Shown: positions 1 through 10,165 of the stretch, in pieces
Position numbering within the stretch: the stretch's first letter is position 1
Layout of the letters: each line of letters opens with the position of its first letter
Assembly: GCF_023845585.1 (NCBI RefSeq)
Contig: NZ_JAMQHS010000012.1
Location: forward strand, 1 to 64,000
Origin: Clostridium sp. CMCC3677
Lineage (GTDB): Bacteria > Bacillota > Clostridia > Clostridiales > Clostridiaceae
Direction of reading: 5' to 3'
Length of the DNA stretch: 64,000 nt
The notes under the pieces: generated by a model
What the model saw: only the letters and a program-made list of their open reading frames with translations
Database searches by the model: none
What the model was told of the DNA's origin: nothing
Position numbers and translations under genes: made by a program

Positions 1-57
1 GTTTAATCTTGACTTACTCAAATAAAGAATTGCTGGTTTATTTTAATGTTTCTTGTT

Positions 58-131
58 CTGTTCAATTTTCAAAGATCTTCGCTGTCTTTCGACCGCTTTA
101 TTATAATAACATTATCAGTTTTAGTTGTCAA
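58..131 (-). promoter_or_regulatory. rRNA operon promoter and leader pointing off the left edge
   Basis: On the minus strand TTGACA (126-131) and TATTAT (103-108) are separated by 17 bp. They are followed by a leader containing GATCTTTGAAAATTGAACAG (58-77), which resembles the boxA antitermination element of Firmicute rRNA leaders. The start of a 16S rRNA gene is therefore expected just beyond position 1. The rRNA itself is not in the window, so the assignment rests on the promoter, the boxA-like element and the synteny with B. subtilis, where an rRNA operon follows lysS. Between this promoter and position 490 I see no gene. Confidence 0.7.
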
Positions 132-490
132 CATTTTTTTCAAATATTTTTAATCAACTTTCAACTAATTTTGCACTGTTGCTTCGACATTTATTTATCG
201 CTCACAACGGATATTATGATATCATGATTATGTATTGTTATATACATTTATTTTAGCTTATTATAATAAATTAAACGAATTTTTCTCTATTTACCTTCAT
301 TTATTTAACTTTTACATATATTGATACACGTGGGTGAGTTATTGCCTTTTTATTCCCACATTACATTTTACCACCCTAAAACACTACATATATTCTTTAC
401 TCTTTGCGCAAGTTATCATAATATTAATACTATAAATGTTAATAAAAATTATTAAATTAACCTTTAATATACTACTTGGGGGGATTTTTT

Positions 491-1495
491 ATGATAAAAA
501 AAATATTAAGCTTACTTTTATTATGTTCTACTTTGTTTATAGTAGGTTGTACTAAACAAGAAGAAAAAAAAAGCGTTGATAAATCAACTTCAACAATTTC
601 TTCATCCAGCGAGTTAACATCCAATTCAATTTCACCATTTATATTAACTGACTCAACTTCTTTTCGTTGTCCATTTGTATTTAACAATGATACATTAATA
701 TTTCCTAATCCAGATGAGAACAATAGAATTTCAATGATAAATGCTCCTCTTCCAAAGGATATATTGAAAAGTAGTGATTTAAACGATCTAGTTGATTATT
801 ATACTGGTGACTTAGCTTTAGTAAATAGTACTCTTTATTTTGCAGATGGAAGTAATAGCAATGGACTATCTTCTATAAATGTTTCTGATAAAACATATAC
901 CTCTTTAAATAAAGATTCTGTTTATAGTTTAATTTCTTCAAACGATAAATTATTTTACATAAATAAAAATGATAATCAGAAATTATACAGTTATGATATA
1001 AGTAAAAATACATCTTCTGCATTATCTTTAGATAGTGTTGGATCTTTTATAGTTAATGGAGATTTTTTAATCTATCAAAACTTAAGTGATAATTCAAAGC
1101 TTTATTACGTTAAAAATGATGGTACTAATAGAACTAAATTAACTGATTATACTGCTAATAGTTTTATTCCATTTGATGGAGAAATCTTATTTTTTAATAC
1201 ATCTGATAACGAAACATTATATTCATTAAATATAACAACTTTAGAATCAAAAAGAATTTCAACTTTACGTGGAGGGAATTTAAAGTCTATAAATAATCAA
1301 TTATTTTTCATAAATAATGATGACTCAAATTATTTATATTCTTTATCTGTAGATTTACCTAATTCTAAAGTTGATTCAAAGCCGTATATTTCTGAATCTC
1401 TAAATAATTATTATTTAACTAGCTCAGGAATATTTTATGAAAAATCTATAAATATTAATAATATATATTATTATCAATTTTCTGCAAAAAATTAG
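491..1495 (+). CDS. Lipoprotein with repeated beta-propeller-like (DUF5050-type) sequence
   Basis: This 334-residue protein begins with a lipoprotein signal peptide. A Lys-Lys n-region and a Leu-rich core lead to a FIVGC lipobox with the acylated Cys at residue 20. A Ser/Thr-rich linker follows. The rest is built of repeats in which a short hydrophobic strand (LFYIN, LIYQN, ILFFN, LFFIN) is followed by Asp/Asn-rich turns and L-Y-S/Y strands, as in DUF5050 six-bladed propellers. It is probably anchored on the outer face of the membrane; its ligand is unknown. An in-frame TTG at 476 overlaps the run of G that serves as ribosome binding site (478-483), so ATG 491 is the better start. It is the only plus-strand gene in the first 37 kb. 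Confidence 0.8.
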   Translation: MIKKILSLLLLCSTLFIVGCTKQEEKKSVDKSTSTISSSSELTSNSISPFILTDSTSFRCPFVFNNDTLIFPNPDENNRISMINAPLPKDILKSSDLNDLVDYYTGDLALVNSTLYFADGSNSNGLSSINVSDKTYTSLNKDSVYSLISSNDKLFYINKNDNQKLYSYDISKNTSSALSLDSVGSFIVNGDFLIYQNLSDNSKLYYVKNDGTNRTKLTDYTANSFIPFDGEILFFNTSDNETLYSLNITTLESKRISTLRGGNLKSINNQLFFINNDDSNYLYSLSVDLPNSKVDSKPYISESLNNYYLTSSGIFYEKSININNIYYYQFSAKN

Positions 1496-1500
1496 ACAAA

Positions 1501-1534
1501 AAGACTGATGGTATTCTAGTATCATCAGTCTTTT
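1501..1534 (+). terminator. Rho-independent terminator of the lipoprotein gene
   Basis: GACTGATG and CATCAGTC form a hairpin directly after the stop codon and are followed by TTTTC. It closes the lipoprotein transcription unit. Confidence 0.8.
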
Positions 1535-1651
1535 CTTTATTATTGGGCTATGTTTTAAATCATTCTGTTTTTACTTTTCATTGATATTAAAATGATTTCC
1601 TCTGTACATTAACTTTATACTAAATTATCTAGATGTTTTTAAAATAATACA

Positions 1652-3028
1652 TTATAAATTACTAACTATCTCTTTAAATTTATTTCCTCTAATCATAAAG
1701 TTAGGGAACATATCAAAAGATGCACAAGCTGGTGATAATGTAACTATATCGCCTTCTTTTGCTAAACTTTGTGCTTTTTCAACTGCTTCTTCTAAAGTAC
1801 TTACTTCTGAAATGTTTATTTTTATTCCTGTATTGTTTTCTAATTTCTTAAACACTTCTTTTATCTTTTCTTTAGTTTGACCTAATAAGATTAATTCCTT
1901 TATATATGGATATCCTTCATTTGCTAATGGTTCAAACAATAAATGCTTATCGTATCCCCCTGCTATCAATATAACCTTTTTATCAAAAGCTTTAAGACCT
2001 GCTAGTGTTCTAGTTGGACTTGAAGCTATTGAATCATTATAATACTTTACTCCATTTATTTCTCTAACAAGTTCACATCTATGTTCAACTCCGTTAAAGC
2101 TTTCTGCAACTTTTTTCATGCTTTCTATAGATACATCATCTTTAGTAGCTATAAATGCAGCTAAATAATTTTCTACATTATGCATACCTTTTATAACTAT
2201 ATTGTCTTTTTTACAAACTTCTTTACTGTCTACATATAGAATCCCATCTTTATAGTAAGCACCATCTTTTATTTCTCTCTTAGAACTAAATTCTCTTACT
2301 ATTCCTTTTGCTTCATCTTCAAATCCATAAGTGATTTCATTTTCACGATTTATTACTAATACATTATTAGTGTCTTGGTATAAGAATATATTTTTCTTAG
2401 CATCAATATACTCTTGCATATCCTTATGCATATCTAAATGGTTTGGAGCCAAATTAGTACATACTGCTATATCCATTGGTAGATTCATAGTCATTAATTG
2501 AAAACTTGATAATTCAAGTACAACTCTATCTTCTGCCTTTATTTCTTCAATTTGAGAAAATAGAGGCGTTCCTATATTACCTCCAACCCAAGTTTTATAT
2601 CCTTCTTCTTGTAGCATTTTAGATACTATAGTAGTTGTAGTAGTTTTTCCGTCACTTCCTGTTATTCCATATATCTTAGCCTTACAATATCTTACGAACT
2701 CTTCCATTTCAGAAGTTACATATGCACCTTCTTTTTTAACTTTAACTAAACATTCACTATCTATTCTCATAGATGGAGTTTTAAAAACAACATCAAATCC
2801 TGTAAGTTTATCTAAATAATTCTCTCCAAGCTCTAGATTTACACCTTTATTTTTAAAATCAGAAGATACTTCTCCTAATTCTTCTTCTGTTTTTTTATCA
2901 AATGCTGTTACTTCTGCACCTAATTTAATTAAAAAATTGATAAGAGGAATATTGCTTACTCCTATTCCTACAACCCCAACTCTTTTTTTGTATATAAAAT
3001 CTTTAAATTTTTTAAAATCATCTTTCAT
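1652..3028 (-). CDS. murD: UDP-N-acetylmuramoylalanine--D-glutamate ligase
   Basis: This cytoplasmic Mur ligase adds D-glutamate to UDP-MurNAc-L-Ala in peptidoglycan precursor synthesis. At 458 residues it has the usual MurD length. An N-terminal Rossmann-like domain ([10 protein letters not shown], residues 17-26) is followed by the ATP-binding GSDGKTTTT motif (124-132). After it come the central-domain ELSSFQL and NLAPNHLD segments, the [15 protein letters not shown] stretch and a C-terminal [10 protein letters not shown] motif. The start is supported by GGAGG seven bases upstream. It lies downstream of glyS but beyond that gene's terminator, so it should have its own promoter. Confidence 0.95.
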   Translation of the reverse strand: MKDDFKKFKDFIYKKRVGVVGIGVSNIPLINFLIKLGAEVTAFDKKTEEELGEVSSDFKNKGVNLELGENYLDKLTGFDVVFKTPSMRIDSECLVKVKKEGAYVTSEMEEFVRYCKAKIYGITGSDGKTTTTTIVSKMLQEEGYKTWVGGNIGTPLFSQIEEIKAEDRVVLELSSFQLMTMNLPMDIAVCTNLAPNHLDMHKDMQEYIDAKKNIFLYQDTNNVLVINRENEITYGFEDEAKGIVREFSSKREIKDGAYYKDGILYVDSKEVCKKDNIVIKGMHNVENYLAAFIATKDDVSIESMKKVAESFNGVEHRCELVREINGVKYYNDSIASSPTRTLAGLKAFDKKVILIAGGYDKHLLFEPLANEGYPYIKELILLGQTKEKIKEVFKKLENNTGIKINISEVSTLEEAVEKAQSLAKEGDIVTLSPACASFDMFPNFMIRGNKFKEIVSNL

Positions 3029-3136
3029 GTTTTGCCTCCAAACAAATATGATTATAACTTATACTATTTATATATTATTAAAATTCCCCATATGTTATAA
3101 ATTATAACATTATTATTTTCATATTTTATCACATGT

Positions 3137-3181
3137 GTAAAAAGTCATTTTAAACTAAGAACTGTCCTAGCTTAAAATGAC
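3137..3181 (-). terminator. Rho-independent terminator of glyS
   Basis: Ten-base arms GTCATTTTAA (3144-3153) and TTAAAATGAC (3172-3181) form a hairpin. Read on the minus strand it is followed by TTTTTACAC. It lies just after the glyS stop. Confidence 0.85.
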
Positions 3182-3214
3182 CTATAACAAATATTACTTT
3201 ATAAAAAATTCAAA

Positions 3215-4606
3215 TTAAAATTCTAAGCTTTTTTCTATATAAACTTCTAATTCAGATATTTTAATTCTTTCTTGCTCCATAGTATCTCTATTTCTTATAG
3301 TAACACATTGATCTTCTAATGTATCAAAATCTATTGTTATACAATATGGAGTTCCTATTTCATCTTGTCTTCTATATCTCTTTCCTATACTTCCTGTTTC
3401 ATCAAAATCAATATTGAATTTTTTGCTTAAGTTAGAATATACCTCTAAAGCATTTTCTGAAAGCTTTTTAGAAAGTGGTAATATAGCCGCTTTAAATGGA
3501 GCTAGTGCTGGATGTAAATGTAATACAGTTCTAGAATCTCCTCCATCTAATTCTTCTTCATCATAAGCTTCAATTAAAAATGCTAAAGTAACTCTATCTG
3601 CACCTAATGATGGTTCTATAACATAAGGTATATACTTTTCATTAGTAGTTTGATCTAAGTAATTTAAATCTTGACCTGAATGTTCTTGATGCTTTTTTAA
3701 GTCATAGTCTGTTCTATCAGCTATACCCCAAAGTTCACCCCAACCAAATGGGAATAAATATTCTATATCAGATGTTGCATTAGAATAGAAAGACAATTCC
3801 TCTTCACCATGATCTCTCATTCTTAAGTTTTCAGTTTTTACATTTAAATTAAGTAAGAAATTCCAACAATAATCTTTCCAATACTTATGCCATTCTAAAT
3901 CTGTTCCTGGCTTACAGAAAAATTCTAATTCCATTTGTTCAAATTCTCTTGTTCTGAACGTAAAGTTTCCTGGAGTAATTTCATTTCTAAATGATTTACC
4001 TATTTGAGCTATTCCAAATGGTACTTTTTTTCTAGAACTTCTTTGTACAGCTTTAAAGTTTACAAATATACCTTGAGCTGTTTCTGGTCTTAAATAAATT
4101 TCTGATTTAGCATCTTCTGTAACACCTTGGAATGTTTTAAACATAAGATTGAACTTTCTTATGTCTGTGTAATTCATCTTTCCACACTTAGGACAAACTA
4201 TGTTGTTACTTTCAATGTATTCTTTTAATTGTTCATTAGTCCAGCCATCAGCAGATGCTACTTCTGCACCATTTTCAGTCATATGATCTTCAACTATTTT
4301 ATCAGCTCTAAATCTAGCTTTACATTCTTTACAATCCATTAATGGATCTGAGAATCCACCAACATGACCTGATGCTACCCAAACATCACTGTTCATTAAT
4401 ATAGCTGAATCAAGTCCTACATTATAATGACTTTCTTGTACAAACTTCTTCCACCAAGCTTTTTTAACGTTATTTTTAAATTCTACTCCTAAAGGACCGT
4501 AATCCCATGAGTTCGCCAATCCACCATATATATCTGATCCCGGGAATACAAAGCCTCTATTTTTACAAAGAGCTACAATCTTATCCATTGTCTTTTCTAC
4601 TGCCAT
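3215..4606 (-). CDS. glyS: Glycyl-tRNA synthetase, homodimeric class II type
   Basis: This enzyme charges tRNA-Gly. At 463 residues it is the alpha-2 (eukaryote-like) form, not the two-subunit glyQ/glyS form. The N-terminal [14 protein letters not shown] and SWDYGPLG segments are typical. A zinc-binding pair CKEC ... CPKCG lies in the insertion. Class II motif 2 (FRNEITP ... [11 protein letters not shown]) and motif 3 ([10 protein letters not shown]) are intact, and a C-terminal anticodon-binding domain is present. The ATG is preceded by GGAGG at about ten bases. The gene sits behind a glycine T-box and its own promoter, so it is monocistronic and controlled by uncharged tRNA-Gly. The symbol is sometimes given as glyQS. 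Confidence 0.96.
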   Translation of the reverse strand: MAVEKTMDKIVALCKNRGFVFPGSDIYGGLANSWDYGPLGVEFKNNVKKAWWKKFVQESHYNVGLDSAILMNSDVWVASGHVGGFSDPLMDCKECKARFRADKIVEDHMTENGAEVASADGWTNEQLKEYIESNNIVCPKCGKMNYTDIRKFNLMFKTFQGVTEDAKSEIYLRPETAQGIFVNFKAVQRSSRKKVPFGIAQIGKSFRNEITPGNFTFRTREFEQMELEFFCKPGTDLEWHKYWKDYCWNFLLNLNVKTENLRMRDHGEEELSFYSNATSDIEYLFPFGWGELWGIADRTDYDLKKHQEHSGQDLNYLDQTTNEKYIPYVIEPSLGADRVTLAFLIEAYDEEELDGGDSRTVLHLHPALAPFKAAILPLSKKLSENALEVYSNLSKKFNIDFDETGSIGKRYRRQDEIGTPYCITIDFDTLEDQCVTIRNRDTMEQERIKISELEVYIEKSLEF

Positions 4607-4639
4607 TCTTTCTTACCTCCAATTTATTTTCATAAAATA

Positions 4640-4820
4640 AAAAAAGCCCTATAACCATAAAGGGACGAAATATTAATTCCGCGGTTCCACCCTTCTTAGC
4701 TTAAGCCCGACTTTCTTCTCATTACACTCAAAAGTTCCATTCATTTTAATATTATAATGATTTCCACCAAACATCATCTCTCTAAAAAAACATTAAAACT
4801 ACTAATCTTTTTCACTGTGT
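4640..4820 (-). promoter_or_regulatory. T-box leader with glycine (GGA) specifier upstream of glyS
   Basis: Reading the minus strand, the leader has a Stem I with an AGAGAG element and GGTGGAAATC. Then comes a specifier region ATGGAACTTTTGAG in which GGA (4736-4738) sits nine bases before the end of the conserved TGAG. The T-box core GGGTGGAACCGCGG lies at 4679-4692. Last comes a terminator hairpin made from CCCT and AGGG with a T7 tail (about 4640-4665). The UGGA bulge would pair with a tRNA-Gly acceptor end carrying U73. The asnS leader in this window has its Asn codon in exactly the same place, which supports the specifier call. Confidence 0.93.
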
Positions 4821-4838
4821 ATATTCAATTATATATTA

Positions 4839-4866
4839 ATTTTATCAAAAGGCTTTTAGATGTCAA
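4839..4866 (-). promoter_or_regulatory. Sigma-A promoter of the glyS T-box transcript
   Basis: TTGACA (4861-4866) and TAAAAT (4839-4844) are 16 bp apart on the minus strand, just upstream of the T-box Stem I. Confidence 0.6.
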
Positions 4867-4930
4867 GTAAAAAACCTCCTATTCTTAATATATATGTTAT
4901 TTTAAAATATAAACTCTTTTTATTGAAACA

Positions 4931-4976
4931 AAAAAGAGTTTTATAAAAATAGACTTTATCTACTTTTATAAAACTC
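4931..4976 (-). terminator. Terminator of tRNA-Asn copy 1
   Basis: Perfect 13-bp arms (4936-4948 and 4964-4976) with an inner TAGA/TCTA extension form a long AT-rich hairpin. A T-run follows on the minus strand. The same hairpin recurs behind the other two tRNA-Asn genes. Confidence 0.8.
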
Positions 4977-5048
4977 CTAAGAAAAGCTATGTATTTTATT
5001 ATCATATATAAACATGATTAAATTTATATTATTTTTAGATAAAAAAAA

Positions 5049-5123
5049 TGGCTCCGCGAAGAGGACTCGAACCTCCAACCTATCGGTTAACAGCCGAGTG
5101 CTCCACCATTGAGCTATCGCGGA
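5049..5123 (-). tRNA. tRNA-Asn (GTT), copy 1
   Basis: A 75-nt cloverleaf with a 7-bp acceptor stem (TCCGCGA/TCGCGGA), anticodon GTT read from 5089-5091, a GGTTCGAGTCC T-arm, discriminator G and an encoded CCA. It has its own promoter and terminator. Confidence 0.97.
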
Positions 5124-5140
5124 ACGTCATTACTTTTACT

Positions 5141-5168
5141 ATTATATCAGACTATTATAATATTGCAA
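5141..5168 (-). promoter_or_regulatory. Promoter of tRNA-Asn copy 1
   Basis: TTGCAA (5163-5168) and TATAAT (5141-5146) with a 16-bp spacer lie directly upstream of the tRNA on the minus strand. Confidence 0.75.
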
Positions 5169-5322
5169 CCCCTTTTTGAACTTTTTTGTTTTTTATAATT
5201 TACATTTTAGCTGATAACTTTTTTATACTTTCTGTAACCTAATATCTTTATATCTATAGATATATATTCAATATTTTAATTATTACATAAACATTACTGA
5301 TTTACTTTTATCACATGAAAAA

Positions 5323-5363
5323 GAGTTTTATAAAAATAGACTTTATCTACTTTTATAAAACTC
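5323..5363 (-). terminator. Terminator of tRNA-Asn copy 2
   Basis: The 13-bp-arm hairpin is identical to that behind copy 1 and is followed by TTTTT on the minus strand. Confidence 0.8.
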
Positions 5364-5434
5364 TTACTAGAAAACATATATTTAATCATCTCATACAAAC
5401 ATGATTAAGTTTATACTATTTTTAGATAAAAAAA

Positions 5435-5509
5435 TGGCTCCGCGAAGAGGACTCGAACCTCCAACCTATCGGTTAACAGCCGAGTGCTCCACCATTGAGC
5501 TATCGCGGA
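5435..5509 (-). tRNA. tRNA-Asn (GTT), copy 2
   Basis: Sequence identical to copy 1, with encoded CCA and its own promoter and terminator. Confidence 0.97.
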
Positions 5510-5526
5510 ACGTCATTACTTTTACT

Positions 5527-5554
5527 ATTATATCAGATTATTATAATATTGCAA
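5527..5554 (-). promoter_or_regulatory. Promoter of tRNA-Asn copy 2
   Basis: TTGCAA (5549-5554) and TATAAT (5527-5532) with a 16-bp spacer. Confidence 0.75.
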
Positions 5555-5723
5555 CCCCTTTTTGAAACTTTTTTTAATTCTTTATAAATTACATTTTACT
5601 AATAGGCTATGTTTTAAAACAGTGTTGATATATGCAATAGGTGAAGTGGCATTGTAAATGGACTTTTTTAATTATTACCTAAATAAAATGAATATTAGTA
5701 ATTTATTTTTATTACATCAAAAA

Positions 5724-5764
5724 GAGTTTTATAAAAATAGACTTTATCTACTTTTATAAAACTC
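5724..5764 (-). terminator. Terminator of tRNA-Asn copy 3
   Basis: Third copy of the 13-bp-arm hairpin, with a T-run on the minus strand. The spacer between copies 2 and 3 also holds a GGCTATGTTTTAAAA sequence (5605-5619) that recurs elsewhere in the window. Confidence 0.8.
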
Positions 5765-5836
5765 CTATTAAAAACTATACATTTTATTATCTTATATAAA
5801 CATAGTTAAATTCACACTATTTTTAGATAAAAAAAA

Positions 5837-5911
5837 TGGCTCCGCGAAGAGGACTCGAACCTCCAACCTATCGGTTAACAGCCGAGTGCTCCACCATTGA
5901 GCTATCGCGGA
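5837..5911 (-). tRNA. tRNA-Asn (GTT), copy 3
   Basis: Identical to copies 1 and 2. Nothing else recognisable lies between it and the lysS terminator. Confidence 0.97.
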
Positions 5912-5928
5912 ACGTCATTACTTTTACT

Positions 5929-5956
5929 ATTATAACAGATTTTTTATAAATCTCAA
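5929..5956 (-). promoter_or_regulatory. Promoter of tRNA-Asn copy 3
   Basis: TTGAGA (5951-5956) and TATAAT (5929-5934) with a 16-bp spacer. The -35 and spacer differ from the other two copies, so its strength may differ. Confidence 0.7.
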
Positions 5957-6099
5957 CCCTTTTTTATAATTTTTTTGTTAATTAAGCTAAATTTTAAGAT
6001 AATGTTGATATATTCATAGGTAAAATGACATCAGAATTTTACTTATCCATATATAAATGTTCTTCATAACTATTCTTTGATTAATAATCTTTTATATGT

Positions 6100-6136
6100 C
6101 AAAAGTCCCATAATATTATAATATGGGACTTTTGAT
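6100..6136 (-). terminator. Terminator of the lysS operon
   Basis: TCAAAAGTCCCAT (6100-6112) and ATGGGACTTTTGA (6124-6136) form a strong hairpin ending in TTTTG on the minus strand, just after the lysS stop. Confidence 0.88.
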
Positions 6137-6155
6137 AAAATTAAATTATTTAATA

Positions 6156-7661
6156 CTATTTTTGTGGTTTCATTGTTGGGAATAATATTACGTCTCTTAT
6201 AGATGATGCATCTGTTAAGAACATAATAAGTCTATCTATACCCATTCCCATTCCACCTGTTGGTGGCATACCTGTTTCTAACGCACTCATAAATTGTTCA
6301 TCTAACATATATGCTTCGTCATCACCAAGTTCTCTTTCCTTAGCTTGTTGTTCAAATCTTTGTCTTTGAACTACAGGGTCATTTAATTCTGAGTAAGCAT
6401 TACATAATTCTCTTCCGAATACGAATCCTTCAAATCTTTCAGTAAATTCTTCATTTCCTCTCTTCTTTTTAGTAAGAGGTGAAATTTCAACTGGATAATC
6501 CATAACAAATGTAGGTTGAATCATATTTGCTTCACCAAATTCTTCATATAAAGCATTTAATACTTCACCTTTTGTTACTGTATTTAAAGGCTTAGCAAAT
6601 TCTAAATGTTTTTCTTTCGCTATAGCTTGAGCTTCTTCATCAGACTTTATTGTAGTAAAATCTACACCTGCATGTTCTTTAACAACATCAACCATAGTTA
6701 CTCTTCTCCATGGTGGCATAAAGTCTATTTCTGTACCTTGATAAGTAACTTTTGTAGTTCCATTTACTTTTTCACAAACATATGCAACCATATTTTCTGT
6801 TATTTCCATCATATCATTATAATCAGAATATGCTTCATATAATTCAATAGCAGTAAATTCAGGATTATGTCTTACTGACATTCCTTCATTTCTGAAGTTT
6901 CTTCCTATTTCATATACTTTTTCAAATCCAGCTACAACTAATCTTTTAAGATATAATTCTGTTGCAATTCTTAAGTACATATCTATATCTAAAGTATTAT
7001 GATGAGTAACGAAAGGTTTAGCAGCTGCTCCTCCTGCAATTGGCGCAAGTATTGGAGTTTCCACTTCTAAGAAACCCTTAGTATCTAAAAATTCTCTAAT
7101 TCCTGAAATAATTTTACTTCTCTTTATAAAAGTTTCTTTTACTTCTGGATTAGTTATTATATCAACTTCTCTTTGTCTATATCTTAAGTCTGGATCTTTT
7201 AAGCCATGCCATTTTTCTGGTAATGGTTTTAAAGACTTACATATTAATTCAAAGTTAGATACTTTAACAGATACTTCTCCTGTTTTTGTAGTAAATACTT
7301 CTCCTGTTGCTACAACCCAATCTCCAAGATCATAAGTTTTATATGATTTTAAACTTTCTTCTCCTACAAGATCAATCTTTATAAATAATTGGATTTTTCC
7401 ATCTTTATCATGAATATCTGAAAAGACAACTTTTCCTTGTCCTCTCTTTGACATTATTCTTCCTGCAACTGTTACATTTTTTCCTTCTAATTCTTCATAA
7501 TTAGATTTAACTTCTTCTGATGTATGAGTTCTTTCTACCTTATAAACATCAAAAGGGTCCTTACCAGCTTCTTGTAAATCTGCTAATTTAGTTCTTCTCA
7601 ATGCTTCTTGTTCGTTATACTGAGATTCTAATTCACTTATATTCATTTCCTCAGTTGACAT
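6156..7661 (-). CDS. lysS: Lysyl-tRNA synthetase, class II
   Basis: This enzyme charges tRNA-Lys. It has 501 residues, the usual length. An N-terminal OB-fold anticodon-binding domain includes [15 protein letters not shown]. The catalytic core has motif 2 ([15 protein letters not shown], with the downstream ELYEAY) and motif 3 ([12 protein letters not shown]). GGAGGG precedes the ATG. It is the last gene of a coaX-dusB-unknown-greA-lysS series, 45 bases after greA, and no T-box lies in front of it. The same neighbours occur around lysS in many Firmicutes. Confidence 0.97.
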   Translation of the reverse strand: MSTEEMNISELESQYNEQEALRRTKLADLQEAGKDPFDVYKVERTHTSEEVKSNYEELEGKNVTVAGRIMSKRGQGKVVFSDIHDKDGKIQLFIKIDLVGEESLKSYKTYDLGDWVVATGEVFTTKTGEVSVKVSNFELICKSLKPLPEKWHGLKDPDLRYRQREVDIITNPEVKETFIKRSKIISGIREFLDTKGFLEVETPILAPIAGGAAAKPFVTHHNTLDIDMYLRIATELYLKRLVVAGFEKVYEIGRNFRNEGMSVRHNPEFTAIELYEAYSDYNDMMEITENMVAYVCEKVNGTTKVTYQGTEIDFMPPWRRVTMVDVVKEHAGVDFTTIKSDEEAQAIAKEKHLEFAKPLNTVTKGEVLNALYEEFGEANMIQPTFVMDYPVEISPLTKKKRGNEEFTERFEGFVFGRELCNAYSELNDPVVQRQRFEQQAKERELGDDEAYMLDEQFMSALETGMPPTGGMGMGIDRLIMFLTDASSIRDVILFPTMKPQK

Positions 7662-7705
7662 ATTATCCCTCCGTTAATCGCTTCTTAATTTATTTGGTTC
7701 CCCTT

Positions 7706-8188
7706 TTAGCCTCTTTGTATATCTAAAATTTCGAACTTGCTTACGCCATCTGGAATTATAACTTCCACTATATCACCAATTTTCTTTCCTACTAGAGCAT
7801 TTCCAACTGGTGATTCGTTTGATATTTTAAAATTCATAGGATCTGCTTCTGCTGAACCTACAATTGAATATTCAACTTCTTCATCAAAATCATAATCCTT
7901 AACTTTAACTTTTGACCCAACTGAAACTATATCTTTTGGAATTTCTGATTCATCAACTACAACTGCATTCTTAAGCTTATTTTCTAATTGTAGTATTTTT
8001 CCTTCTGTAAATGCTTGGTCGTTTTTAGCTTCATCATATTCTGAATTTTCGCTTAAATCTCCATAACCCAAAGCAACTTTTATCTTTTCAGTTATTTCTT
8101 TTCTTTTTACAGTTTTTAAATATTCTAATTCACTTTCTAATTTCTTAACACCTTCGTAAGTCATTACGTATTGTTTTGGTTCACTCAT
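7706..8188 (-). CDS. greA: Transcription elongation factor GreA
   Basis: GreA rescues backtracked RNA polymerase by stimulating transcript cleavage. The 160-residue protein has the N-terminal coiled coil with the acidic tip segment [13 protein letters not shown], followed by the C-terminal FKBP-like domain ([18 protein letters not shown]). A ribosome binding site AGGGGAG lies before the ATG. It is probably cotranscribed with lysS. The 114-base gap to the unknown gene upstream may hold a separate promoter. Confidence 0.96.
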   Translation of the reverse strand: MSEPKQYVMTYEGVKKLESELEYLKTVKRKEITEKIKVALGYGDLSENSEYDEAKNDQAFTEGKILQLENKLKNAVVVDESEIPKDIVSVGSKVKVKDYDFDEEVEYSIVGSAEADPMNFKISNESPVGNALVGKKIGDIVEVIIPDGVSKFEILDIQRG

Positions 8189-8302
8189 ATTTTACTCCCC
8201 TTCAATCACCTTAAATTTTTTTATATTTAAGTGCCTATTTCAGGCATTATACTCAAAATCATTAACTAATTATAAATCAGGGTATCATATATGTCAACAA
8301 AC

Positions 8303-9127
8303 CTACTGATTGCCTAATATGATTTCCACATCATTATACAGTATTGATTCAAGTGTAATATCATTACTTTTTAACATTTCACATATACTACTATTTCTTT
8401 GTTTTCTAATTATAGAAGCTATTAATTGTGGAGGCATTTCTTTTAACAATATATTCCAAGGAACTTTGTATAATATACTATTTATATATATGCCTTTATT
8501 TGAATTAGTTGGAAAATCCCCTAAATACCAAACATTGTTACAGTCATATTGTTTATTTTTAGATGTAACAACAAAATCTATATTTGGTAAATTACTTTCT
8601 CGTAATATTACTTCTATAGATAATCCATATTCACTCATAATAGTTTCTCTAATTTTTTCTATTTTATTAATGCTATTATTCAGCAGAATAACATTTCTGC
8701 CTTCTTTAGCCAATTCTTTAAGTATGCTTACTAATAAGTTTTCCTCATCAATATCTACTAATATATTTGAATTCTTAATAGATTTATTAAGGTTCATTAA
8801 AACAAACCTTATGCTTTGTACTATACTATACGAAATGAACTCCTTTTGAAATTTACTTGCATAATTTAAATTATACAAGCTCTTTCCATTCAAACTTAAT
8901 TCATCATACTTTCCATTATATTTAGTTAATATCCTTGATAGATTTTTTTCGTAAGCAATATCATTTAAATTAGATGGAATTTCTACTCTTTTTATAAGAA
9001 TACCCAATTCCTCTATTTTTATATCTTTTAATTTTTTTGTTTTAAATACGTCAATTATTTTAGTAAAGAAATTATATTTATTATATATACGTTTTTTATT
9101 CAAATATACATATAAAATAGTATCCAT
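8303..9127 (-). CDS. Conserved-looking protein of unknown function between dusB and greA
   Basis: I do not recognise this 274-residue protein. It is Lys/Asn/Ile-rich, with no signal peptide or clear membrane segment. A central stretch alternates beta and helix in a Rossmann-like way (NILVDIDEENLLVSIL, then GRNVILLNN) and is followed by IDFVVTS. The reading frame opens at 9166, but ATG 9127 (MDTILYVYL) has GGAG ten bases upstream, so I place the start there. Its position inside the coaX-dusB ... greA-lysS series suggests cotranscription with dusB, whose stop lies 68 bases upstream. The ORF is intact and codon use looks like that of its neighbours. Confidence 0.7.
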   Translation of the reverse strand: MDTILYVYLNKKRIYNKYNFFTKIIDVFKTKKLKDIKIEELGILIKRVEIPSNLNDIAYEKNLSRILTKYNGKYDELSLNGKSLYNLNYASKFQKEFISYSIVQSIRFVLMNLNKSIKNSNILVDIDEENLLVSILKELAKEGRNVILLNNSINKIEKIRETIMSEYGLSIEVILRESNLPNIDFVVTSKNKQYDCNNVWYLGDFPTNSNKGIYINSILYKVPWNILLKEMPPQLIASIIRKQRNSSICEMLKSNDITLESILYNDVEIILGNQ

Positions 9128-9194
9128 AAATAAAATTCTCCATAACATTGATATCAATACTATCATATTCTAATAACTTTACAATAATTCTTAT

Positions 9195-10160
9195 TTATAA
9201 AGTATTTTTATATTGTTCTAAAATACTCATAACTTCATCACTATCATTAAGAATATTTATTTGATTCTTAATTTCTGTGGATCTTGGAAGTCCTTTTATA
9301 TACCAAGAAGCATGTTTTCTCATTTCTCTTATAGCCTTGTATTCTCCATCATTTTTAATAGCTAGTTCATAATGTCTTATACACATATTAATTTTATCCT
9401 GATAAGAAATTTCTCCAACAGCTTTTCCATTCAATGCATCTTGAATTTGTTTAAATATCCAAGGATTACCCATACTACCTCTTGCTACAAGTATTCCATC
9501 ACAATTTGTTAATTCTTTCATTTTTATTGCATCTTCTGGTGAAAATACATCTCCATTCCCTAAAACAGGAATAGAGACTGCTTCTTTAACCTTCTTTATT
9601 ATCTCCCAATCTGAGTGACCTTCATACATTTGCTTTCTAGTTCTTCCATGAACAGCTATTGCATCTGCTCCAGCTTCTTCTAATACTTTTCCAAACTCCA
9701 CAGCATTTATATGTTCATCATCATATCCTTTCCTAAACTTTACTGTTACAGGTTTTTTAGAAACTTTTTTTATTGCTTTTACAATATCATAAGCTAAATT
9801 TGGCTCTAGCATAAGTGCTGATCCTTCTTTGTTTTTTACTATCTTAGGAGCTGGACATCCCATATTTATATCTATAATACAAACATCTTCTCTTGGATTT
9901 AAATATTTTTCACATATTTCTGCCATTATTTCAGGTTCACGTCCAAATATTTGTACTGCTACTGGAGACTCCTCATTAGAGACTCTAAGTAGAGTTTGCG
10001 TATTCTCACTCCCATAATATAAAGCCTTTGCACTAACCATTTCAGTGCAAACTAGTCCACAACCCATTTCCTTACAAAGTCCTCTAAATGATAGATCTGT
10101 AACACCTGCCATAGGTGCTAAAAAAACAGTATTATCAAAACTCAGATTTCCTATTTTCAT
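9195..10160 (-). CDS. dusB: tRNA-dihydrouridine synthase B
   Basis: This FMN enzyme reduces uridine to dihydrouridine in the tRNA D-loop. It has 321 residues. The TIM-barrel N-terminus carries [13 protein letters not shown]. The active-site Cys lies in [10 protein letters not shown], and the FMN-phosphate region ([13 protein letters not shown] and [11 protein letters not shown]) is present. The ATG has GGGAG upstream. It begins five bases after coaX, so the two genes form an operon. The paralogue could be called Dus rather than DusB; the neighbourhood fits DusB. Confidence 0.93.
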   Translation of the reverse strand: MKIGNLSFDNTVFLAPMAGVTDLSFRGLCKEMGCGLVCTEMVSAKALYYGSENTQTLLRVSNEESPVAVQIFGREPEIMAEICEKYLNPREDVCIIDINMGCPAPKIVKNKEGSALMLEPNLAYDIVKAIKKVSKKPVTVKFRKGYDDEHINAVEFGKVLEEAGADAIAVHGRTRKQMYEGHSDWEIIKKVKEAVSIPVLGNGDVFSPEDAIKMKELTNCDGILVARGSMGNPWIFKQIQDALNGKAVGEISYQDKINMCIRHYELAIKNDGEYKAIREMRKHASWYIKGLPRSTEIKNQINILNDSDEVMSILEQYKNTL

Positions 10161-10165
10161 TTGTT

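Larger units (their letters stand above)
4931..5956 (-). repeat. Three tandem units of promoter + tRNA-Asn + terminator
   Basis: Three direct repeats with spacings of 386 and 402 bp each hold a promoter, an identical 75-nt tRNA-Asn gene and the same terminator hairpin. Identity is very high from the terminator through the promoter and falls away in the spacers. Copy 3 differs in its -35 region. Unequal recombination could easily change the copy number. Confidence 0.85.

Noticed and set aside
9-227. 72-codon plus-strand ORF at the left edge
   Set aside because: It lies over the minus-strand rRNA promoter and leader, has no ribosome binding site and its sequence is low-complexity.
8310-8849. 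179-codon plus-strand ORF opposite the unknown gene
   Set aside because: It is a long antisense shadow; the minus-strand frame has the ribosome binding site and fits the operon direction.
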